A stretch of DNA of 49,820 nucleotides, from NCBI GenBank assembly GCA_030054035.1, contig JASGCS010000007.1, forward strand, positions 29,370-79,189. Reading direction: 5' to 3'. Of the stretch, positions 1 through 7,300 are shown piece by piece. The notes under the pieces were generated by a model. That model was not told where the DNA came from, did not search any database, and was given only the letters and a program-made list of their open reading frames with translations. Source of the DNA: Candidatus Methylacidiphilales bacterium. GTDB taxonomy: Bacteria; Pseudomonadota; Gammaproteobacteria; JASGCS01. The position numbers and the translations under genes were made by a program. Every line of letters starts with the position of its first letter. Positions within the stretch are counted from its first letter, which is position 1.

Positions 1-2381
1 CAATCTCACTTGGTGCAAATTCTATTAATGCATCATCTGTTACTCTTGACGCCTATCGAGACATTACCACCACTACTGGCAACCTCACCCTCGGTAGTGG
101 AGTACTCACCCTCAGCACATCTTCTGGTACGATAGGTAGTAGCAGTAATCATTTCACTATTGCGACATCGGGTTCAGATACTTGGACAAAATCTAAAATT
201 GCACTATCCGCTTCAAATGGATCGATCTTTATTAAGACAGCAGCTGAGGGATTACTTACTACATTGACTGGCGTAGCTCCTACCATTGTGTTCCGAGCAA
301 CAGAAACTTTTTCTCTGCATCAAACTTTAGGTAATATTACCCTAACAGAATCAATTAATTTGCCTTCTGCGGTAATTTACCTTAAAGCATCTGACAGTAA
401 TGTATCAAATGGTTCAATTAATTTATCTAACCTATCTATAACAGCATCAACGGTCAAACTTGATGTTTCCAATAATATTACTAGTACGACAGGATCAATT
501 ACTGCTTCAATCATCAACCTAATTGCAAGTTCTGGCTTGATAGGTAGTTCGACACAGCCACTAACTATCCATCGCTCATCCGGTACTTGGACTTCCTCCA
601 CTCTTACCTTTACTGTTACTCCATCTACTAGAATTTATCTTCGTACTTCTAGTGAAGGGGTACTCACCGCATTACCAAGTTCTCCACCAATATTTTCACT
701 TATCCAAACGGTTGGCAATATCACACATGCAAATCTTTTGAATATTGCTGCCTTACAATTTATTACTCTCATCGCAGAAAATGGTACGGTTGGCACTGAA
801 CAATTACCTCTGCGATTAGCGCGAATTGGAGGAGGGAATTGGACTTCAGAAAACTTAAAAGTGGTTGGTGCTTCCATATTTATTGAAGATCCTGTTAATG
901 TGTTTTCGTTACTAACTGGTAGCTTTACTACTAATTCTGGAGGTATATTTGGCCTTTACCAATCAACTGGAAATATTAGCTATAGTGCTGAGATTAATTT
1001 GCCTGGTGCAGTAGATACATTGGTACTATCCGCTCGTACTGGGGATATTATTTTCGCCACCAATAACCCAATTACTAATGTGAACTTAAGACTAATTGGA
1101 TCAAGTATTAGAGCTAATCCAGGATCATTTGTATATATTGGTGGTAACAAGCGTTTAGAATTAATTGCGGTATCTGGTAGTATTGGTAGTAGCAGTACCC
1201 CACTACTTTTTAAATTAGTTAATGCTAATGCCGTGCTGCAGGCAAGTAACTTGAAACTCTTTTCAGCAACAGGCACCTATGCAACTATGGAAAGCGGAGC
1301 TCATAATTTACTTCGTGCCACTCATTGTGTTGGCGCTATCACTCCAGTTGGTAGTTGTTCTGCGAGTTCGGGTATATTAACAGGAAACACCATTACACCT
1401 CAGATTTCTATTACCCAATCAAGCGGCAATTTTACTATTAATAATGATGTCTCACTTCCGATGACACATGTTCGTTTAGTGGCTTCTAGTGGAAGTATTA
1501 ATTTTGAAAATGCCTTTACTTCACAAGGGTTAGTGGTTATTACCAGTGGGGATATCACCAGCAGCGCGACCATCACTATTATGGGAAATAAAAATCAGTT
1601 AGAATTCACTGCAGGTGGTTCAATCGGCACGACGAAAAATCCGATCAATCTTACTTTTGACCAAGCTATTGTTGATGGTAGTAATTTCATTAGAATAAAC
1701 GCCACCAACTCCATATTCCTTGCCTCAGAAAGCGCAACATCGTTTATTGCTTTACTTGGTGAGACTAGTTGCACTCAACGATGTTTATTAGCAGGGCAGA
1801 CGGTTAATTTTATTCAAAAAACCGGTAATTTTGTAATTAATAATAATATCTCAGCCAGTACTCGCTCGCTTGGCTTCATTGCCATTGAAGGCGCTATTAT
1901 TTTTGGCAATCAAGAGTTTAGAGCTGCGTCATTTACGATTAATGCTCAAAAGGGGATATTCTCACAGGGTGGTGGTTTTAATCTCATTGCTAATTCCATT
2001 AGTTTAATTTCGCAAGCAGGAGATATTGGTACTTCAGTAATACCGCTTCGGGTCAATTCAGCTAGTAATGATTTTTCAAGCTTTACGCTTACTTTAGGTA
2101 CTGGATTTAAGGCATACCTGACTCGTGATAACAATGCGGAGGCTTTGGCAAAGTTACTCCTTTCACAAAAAATCCCTACGGGAGGAGAACTTAGAGTGTT
2201 TTCCAATGTCGGTGGTGATCTTACTTCAGCATTAGTAGGAATTCGTTTAGCCAGCATACCTAAACGCAATCCAAAGCCAAAAACACTTTTACCTATCTTG
2301 CAATTATTATCATCATTGCTCTCACCATTTCGTTCAATGTGTGATACCTCTTTGCTAGGACTAGAGAAACTCTATTGCTAA
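1..2381 (+). CDS. C-terminal part of a giant TPS-type (filamentous haemagglutinin-like) beta-helix exoprotein, truncated by the window edge
   Basis: The reading frame is open from base 3 to the TAA at 2379-2381, so the first ATG-like codon inside it (near 264) is internal and the gene begins outside the window. About 790 residues are visible. They are rich in Ser, Thr, Asn, Ile and Gly and carry a repeating pattern: G-T-W-T, then S-I-x-I-K-T, then F-S-L-x-Q-T-x-G-N-I, then G-x-I-G-x-S-x-x-P-L. The complete gene at 4393 has the same pattern with a period near 130 residues, so the two are paralogues. Such repeats suggest a right-handed beta-helix of a secreted adhesin-like protein; the N-terminal TPS secretion domain would lie upstream. 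The last 40 residues become basic and hydrophobic. The stop overlaps the next start as TAATG, suggesting translational coupling. Ligand and function are unknown. Confidence 0.85.
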   Translation, partial: ISLGANSINASSVTLDAYRDITTTTGNLTLGSGVLTLSTSSGTIGSSSNHFTIATSGSDTWTKSKIALSASNGSIFIKTAAEGLLTTLTGVAPTIVFRATETFSLHQTLGNITLTESINLPSAVIYLKASDSNVSNGSINLSNLSITASTVKLDVSNNITSTTGSITASIINLIASSGLIGSSTQPLTIHRSSGTWTSSTLTFTVTPSTRIYLRTSSEGVLTALPSSPPIFSLIQTVGNITHANLLNIAALQFITLIAENGTVGTEQLPLRLARIGGGNWTSENLKVVGASIFIEDPVNVFSLLTGSFTTNSGGIFGLYQSTGNISYSAEINLPGAVDTLVLSARTGDIIFATNNPITNVNLRLIGSSIRANPGSFVYIGGNKRLELIAVSGSIGSSSTPLLFKLVNANAVLQASNLKLFSATGTYATMESGAHNLLRATHCVGAITPVGSCSASSGILTGNTITPQISITQSSGNFTINNDVSLPMTHVRLVASSGSINFENAFTSQGLVVITSGDITSSATITIMGNKNQLEFTAGGSIGTTKNPINLTFDQAIVDGSNFIRINATNSIFLASESATSFIALLGETSCTQRCLLAGQTVNFIQKTGNFVINNNISASTRSLGFIAIEGAIIFGNQEFRAASFTINAQKGIFSQGGGFNLIANSISLISQAGDIGTSVIPLRVNSASNDFSSFTLTLGTGFKAYLTRDNNAEALAKLLLSQKIPTGGELRVFSNVGGDLTSALVGIRLASIPKRNPKPKTLLPILQLLSSLLSPFRSMCDTSLLGLEKLYC

Positions 2382-3478
2382 TGGAAATGAAGCGCTATTT
2401 TATAATGTCTATTACGCTCGCCTTGGTGGGTGCTACTGGTCTTGTTGGCGCAGTTGTAAAACCTAGCGATGACTCAATCAGCTATAGCGTTAATGTAAAG
2501 AACACTCATCAGAGGGTAATTGCTCTAAAACGATATTTAATTAATACTACGAGTACCAACGATGCGTTTTCTGGGGAATATTCCTATACCGTACAGGATT
2601 ATGTTGCTCAACTACTTTTCACAAAACAACCGGATCGAGGGTCTTTGATTCAAGTTACTGATCCAGGCTCTAAGCAATTTAATATTATTAATAAAATATT
2701 TAAGTTTCAGGATGATTCTGTTTTTACCTCATTAGCAGAAGATAAATCAGAGCTCGGTAAAATATCAAGTGCCAAAGGTGTAATTCTCACTGGATTGACG
2801 ATTAAGCGCAATGAGACTACCGTACGACGATCTAGTATTAATTGTATTTATCAGACCTATACCTTTCATCTGGTCTTTGAAATCATTGAGGTAGAATCTG
2901 GAGAAAGCATCTATCGTTTCACTATCCCTGATAAACTTAAATTATTAAAAGCTACTAGTAATGAAGAGACTCGCTGTCGTACGGAAGGGGTTGAGACCAG
3001 CGACGAAGAATACCTTATTCAAAAGCGTATCAAGGCAATCGTTCAGGAGATTGCGCTAGAACTATTTCCTCCTAAAGCTAATTTTATTGTTCGTTTTAAA
3101 CGAGAGAGCAGCGCACAACGCGGTCTATTCCACCGCATCTTTACCCAAGCAAGTGTACGCTTTCATCAAGGTAACTATAAGGAAGCATGTGAGCTTTGGA
3201 ATCAGCTTCGCAAGATGGTCGCGATGCAGGACCTTGATCTTGATTTTAATCTAGCAGTTTGCCTTGAGGTAGCAGATGAATCTTATGCCCAAGCTACTGA
3301 AGCTTATGAGAAGCTTGCTGAACAGCGTGTTAGACTTGGTTTAGACTCTGACCCACTGATTAATACTGCAATCAAGCGCCTAAGCAAAGTTTCAAAAATC
3401 GTAGATCAAAATGATATACAAAATGATATACAAAATGATAGCCATGAAGATTTCATTGAAGAGGGAGTTGGTGAATAG
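2381..3478 (+). CDS. Secreted or periplasmic protein of unknown function with a TPR-like C-terminal helical region
   Basis: The protein has about 365 residues. I chose the ATG at 2381, overlapping the upstream stop by one base (TAATG); ATG 2387 and a TTG at 2375 are alternatives. The N-terminus is basic then hydrophobic (MKRYFIMSITLALVGATG) and looks like a signal peptide without an obvious lipobox. The middle is mixed alpha/beta. Around residues 250-340 a helical stretch, with phrases such as GNYKEACELWNQL and AYEKLAEQ, resembles TPR units. The overall layout recalls CsgG-like lipoproteins, which pair a domain ending near a conserved L-F-P with a TPR segment, but I do not recognise the family. 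It sits between an exoprotein and a beta-barrel gene, so a role in exoprotein export or surface display is possible but unproven. Confidence 0.7.
   Translation: MEMKRYFIMSITLALVGATGLVGAVVKPSDDSISYSVNVKNTHQRVIALKRYLINTTSTNDAFSGEYSYTVQDYVAQLLFTKQPDRGSLIQVTDPGSKQFNIINKIFKFQDDSVFTSLAEDKSELGKISSAKGVILTGLTIKRNETTVRRSSINCIYQTYTFHLVFEIIEVESGESIYRFTIPDKLKLLKATSNEETRCRTEGVETSDEEYLIQKRIKAIVQEIALELFPPKANFIVRFKRESSAQRGLFHRIFTQASVRFHQGNYKEACELWNQLRKMVAMQDLDLDFNLAVCLEVADESYAQATEAYEKLAEQRVRLGLDSDPLINTAIKRLSKVSKIVDQNDIQNDIQNDSHEDFIEEGVGE
3411..3440 (+). repeat. 12-bp tandem repeat at the end of the 2381 gene
   Basis: The unit atgatatacaaa occurs twice in succession (3411-3422 and 3423-3434), followed by half a unit. 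It encodes an N-D-I-Q repeat at the C-terminus of the upstream protein. The unit is a multiple of three, so copy-number change would not shift the frame. Confidence 0.85.
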
Positions 3479-3479
3479 C

Positions 3480-4235
3480 ATGCTTAATTCTCGATTTTCT
3501 ATTTCTCACTTTTATTGGTTTTTCTTATTCTGTAGTATCAACCTGCTTCACACTCCTGTATTTGCAAGTGATGAGCCTGAAGATAAAACTGTCCTTAACC
3601 TAGACTCAGTGGCTAGTACCTGGAAAAGCTATTTTTTTATTGGTACCCAGGCGATAGTGTTAAATCAAAAAGATGATATCTATGCTAGTCAGTATGATCT
3701 CTATGGAGGTGGTAAGTTAAAAGAATACACTACCTGTAGCATGGTGTCTTCTTGTTTAGCTCCAAAATTAGGTTTTAGCATATTAAAAGATTTTGCTGAC
3801 ACTTCATTTAGTTTTGGACTTGAATTTGCTTATGAACAAGATGTAGTGAAGTTTGAGTATGAGACCGCTAGCAGAGCCAAACTACCAGTGCAACAATCTA
3901 AACGCACCTACCTCTATGAATCACTGCTCATTGGTATGCATGACGGCAATCAATTTTACCGGTTCTATTTTAATATCGGTGCCTATCAACAGTTACAACC
4001 CAATGATTTTATTTTTGTTGGCGAAGCGCTCAAGTTTAACTCCCAATTTATTGGCCTAGTTGCGTTGATTCCAATTGATAATGCGGGTTACAATTACTTT
4101 CGTATTGATTATCAGATCAATCTAGGTGATTATCGAAAAAGCTTAAGCCCCTCTGCAAGTGGTAGCAATTATAATACCAACAAATTTACTGTAGAGAAAG
4201 AATCTATCCAGTTTCTGTTTCAGTTTGAGATGTAG
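3480..4235 (+). CDS. Outer-membrane beta-barrel-like protein
   Basis: The product has about 251 residues. The frame is open further upstream (to 3411), but the start is placed at ATG 3480 because a GAGGGAG Shine-Dalgarno-like sequence lies at 3461-3467, the ATG follows the previous stop by one base, and it gives a clean signal peptide: a hydrophobic WFFLFCSINLL stretch ending VFA/S. The mature part has alternating polar and aromatic residues, many Tyr and Phe, and ends in strand-like IQFLFQFEM, typical of barrels inserted by the BAM complex. It has no POTRA-like N-terminal region and is too short for a TpsB transporter. It is likely co-transcribed with the 2381 gene and the exoprotein genes. 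Exact family unknown. Confidence 0.7.
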   Translation: MLNSRFSISHFYWFFLFCSINLLHTPVFASDEPEDKTVLNLDSVASTWKSYFFIGTQAIVLNQKDDIYASQYDLYGGGKLKEYTTCSMVSSCLAPKLGFSILKDFADTSFSFGLEFAYEQDVVKFEYETASRAKLPVQQSKRTYLYESLLIGMHDGNQFYRFYFNIGAYQQLQPNDFIFVGEALKFNSQFIGLVALIPIDNAGYNYFRIDYQINLGDYRKSLSPSASGSNYNTNKFTVEKESIQFLFQFEM

Positions 4236-4292
4236 TTCCTGAGCCATTAAAATCAACAATTCTTAAAGTGTAACCTAGCTATTTCAGTAACT

Positions 4293-4320
4293 TAGGGGTA
4301 GTTTGATACCACACCCCCTA
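4293..4320 (+). other. Short inverted repeat upstream of the second exoprotein gene
   Basis: The arms tagggg (4293-4298) and cccctA (4315-4320) are complementary with a 16-base loop that holds a second possible pairing (ggta/tacc). No T-run follows, so it is not a convincing terminator. It lies in the 157-bp gap between the 3480 and 4393 genes and could be a regulatory hairpin. Nothing else clear is seen in that gap. Confidence 0.25.
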
Positions 4321-4392
4321 CACATAAATTCTTGCATTACATGGAACCTTCTCTAGTCCTTATGCGTCTATAGTAATACACTCTTAGAATTT

Positions 4393-7300
4393 ATGAAGTT
4401 TTTTGTTTTTGTTGTTTTAATGTTCTCCACCTCTTTACTCCAGGCTATTCCCCGTTTAGAGCAGGTTGCAGATGGGAGCGTCAACATTACTCAACTTGCA
4501 TCTGACACTGTCATTAACCAAACATCTCATAGTGCAACACTTACCTGGCACTCATTTACAATTAACCCAAACGAACAAGTGGTGTTTAACCAGCCATCAG
4601 CTTCGGCTATCACCATTAATAATATATTAGATGCAAACCCTTCTCAAATTTTAGGCTCCTTAAAAGCCAATGGCAGAGTAATACTCTTAAATGCCAATGG
4701 ATTTTATTTTGGAGCCACCTCATCAGTCTCAGCCAATACTTTTATTGCGGTTGCTACTCCTATGAGTAACATTACCTATAATGCTTTGACGAATTCCATA
4801 TCCATAAATAATCCCGAGCTTCTGAATGGAGATATTCATTCATTAGGCACAATTAACGCCACGAATAAAATCCAGCTTATGGCTAGAGCGATTACCCAAG
4901 AGCAATCAGCTGTGCTTGCCGCTACTAATGCGATTGCTCTTACCGCACAAGGCACCATAACAGTACATGGCACTTTGCATACTACTGCAGATGCGAGTAG
5001 TTTAGACCTCTTTGCGAAAGGCGGTATCTTAGGCTCTGCACAAACATCATCAGATCAAATAACTTTTACTGCAGATGCTAGTATCTCCTTATCTGGAAAC
5101 CATACTGCTACCAATCGCTTCTCCCTAGTTGCTTCTGAGATTTTTCTAGAATCCACTGCCTTGATTACTGCCCCTCAACTAACTCTCCGTGCCACCAACT
5201 CTCATGCACTTATTTCCGCCACCATTAATGCCTCCTCTCAATACTACTTCGCCAAAACCAACCTTACATTCTTGTATGCAACCATAACAGGACATATCAT
5301 AGATATTGGCTCTAAAACCAACCCACCACAAACTATCACAATTAATGATACCACCACTATCACAGCAACAGATAGCATTAGCATCTATGCAACCAATACT
5401 AATTTTTATGGCAGAGCCTTCGCAACTAATTACATAGAATTATCAGCTGCCAATACCTTAACCCATAATTCATCAGAGATACAAGCTAAAACCATACTCA
5501 TCGACCCCATCCATATCATTATCAGAGAGACACCTGCATCTCTGACGCTATTCAAAGAATTACTTCAAAGTCTAAATATTAATAAGAGCGATATTTATAC
5601 TAATGAAATCGCTCTATCTAATTCCTATGCCCTCATCGGCGCCCCATCCTATGACTATAATTCATTAAATAACACTAACACAGGCAATGCCTTTCTCTTT
5701 AACATAGCAACTGGTACTTGGACTGATCTCCTAGCTACCCCTAATGCACCATCAATACAATCTTATTCACATTTTGGATCAGCTGTAGCCCTCTCAGGTA
5801 ACTATGCCCTCATCGGCGCCCAATCCTATGACTATAATTCATTAAATGAAACAGGCAACGCCTTTCTCTACAACCTTACAACTGGCAGCTGGACAGATCT
5901 CCTTGCCACCCCTAACGCACCAATACAATCATTTTCATATTTTGGAAAAGCTGTAGCCCTCTCTGACAACTACGCCCTTATCGGCGCCGATTATTATAAC
6001 TATAATTCATTAAATAACACTAACACAGGCAATGCCTTTCTCTACAACATTGAAACTGGCAGCTGGACAGATCTCCTTGCTACCCCTAATGTACCATCAA
6101 TACAATCATATTCATATTTTGGATCAGCTGTAGCCCTCTCAGGTAACTATGCCCTCATCGGCGCCCAATCCTATGACTATAATTCATTAAATGAAACAGG
6201 CAACGCCTTTCTCTACAACCTTACAACTGGCAGCTGGACAGATCTCCTTGCCACCCCTAACGCACCAATACAATCATTTTCATATTTTGGATCAGCTGTA
6301 GCCCTCTCTGACAACTACGCCCTCATCGGTGCCCGATACTATGAATATAATTCATTAAATGAAACAGGCAACGCCTTTCTCTACAACCTTACAACTGGCA
6401 GCTGGACAGATCTCCTTGCCACCCCTAACGCACCAATACAATCATTTTCATATTTTGGATCAGCTGTAGCCCTCTCAGACAACTACGCTCTCATCAGCGC
6501 CCAATCCTATGACTATAATTCATTAAATGACACAGGCAACGCCTTTCTCTACAACCTTGTAACTGGCAGCTGGACTGATCTCCTTGCTACCCCTAATGCA
6601 CCATCAATACAATCATATTCATATTTTGGAAAAGCTGTAGCCCTCTCAGATGAATATGCTCTTGTGTTTGCTACTACGAATGGTAGTGTGAAGCCTGAGC
6701 TTTACCTCATTGACCTAACAAAGCTCTTTAATCCCACTGCTACAATTTATAGTCGCAGTAACATTGAATCGTTATTAGCGTCAGGTAATCTAGAATTACA
6801 AGCTAATGAAATATCTCTGCTTACTTCTATTACCTACCTTGGCACCAATCGATTAACCCTCCTAGCTGACTCTATCAATACCAATGTTAAGTTCAACGCA
6901 CTCCTCACTCTGTCTAATCTCACTATTACCGCGACTAGTGGCTCAATTGGAACAGCATCAAGTCCACTTAACATCGCCCAAGCACAAGGCACTTGGACTC
7001 CTTCCAATCTAGCGCTCTCATCACCTCAAGGTTCTATCTATATCAAAACACCTTCACAGGGTGCTCTTAGCGCAACTATCCCATCAAGTTTCTCAGGGGT
7101 TTATTTCCTCGAGCAAACCATTGGCAATATCACCCTTGATGCAGATATTACCCGTCCTAATGCAACCTTGGTTATAGTAGCAACTGATACCGCAGCATCC
7201 TATGGTAGTATCATACTCAATACCCATTCCATCAATGTCCATGCGCTTACCCTCTGGGCACAGCGTGATATCACTAACACGAGCGGAGGCATAACTGCTC

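Noticed and set aside
264-2381. Complete 705-residue gene starting at 264
   Set aside because: The same frame is open to base 3 with matching repeat sequence, so the start is internal and the gene is truncated by the window.
4293-4320. Rho-independent terminator after the 3480 gene
   Set aside because: The loop is long and no T-run follows the stem.
5611-6735. CRISPR-like regular repeats
   Set aside because: Units are 168-177 bp, coding, contiguous and without spacers; they are protein repeats.
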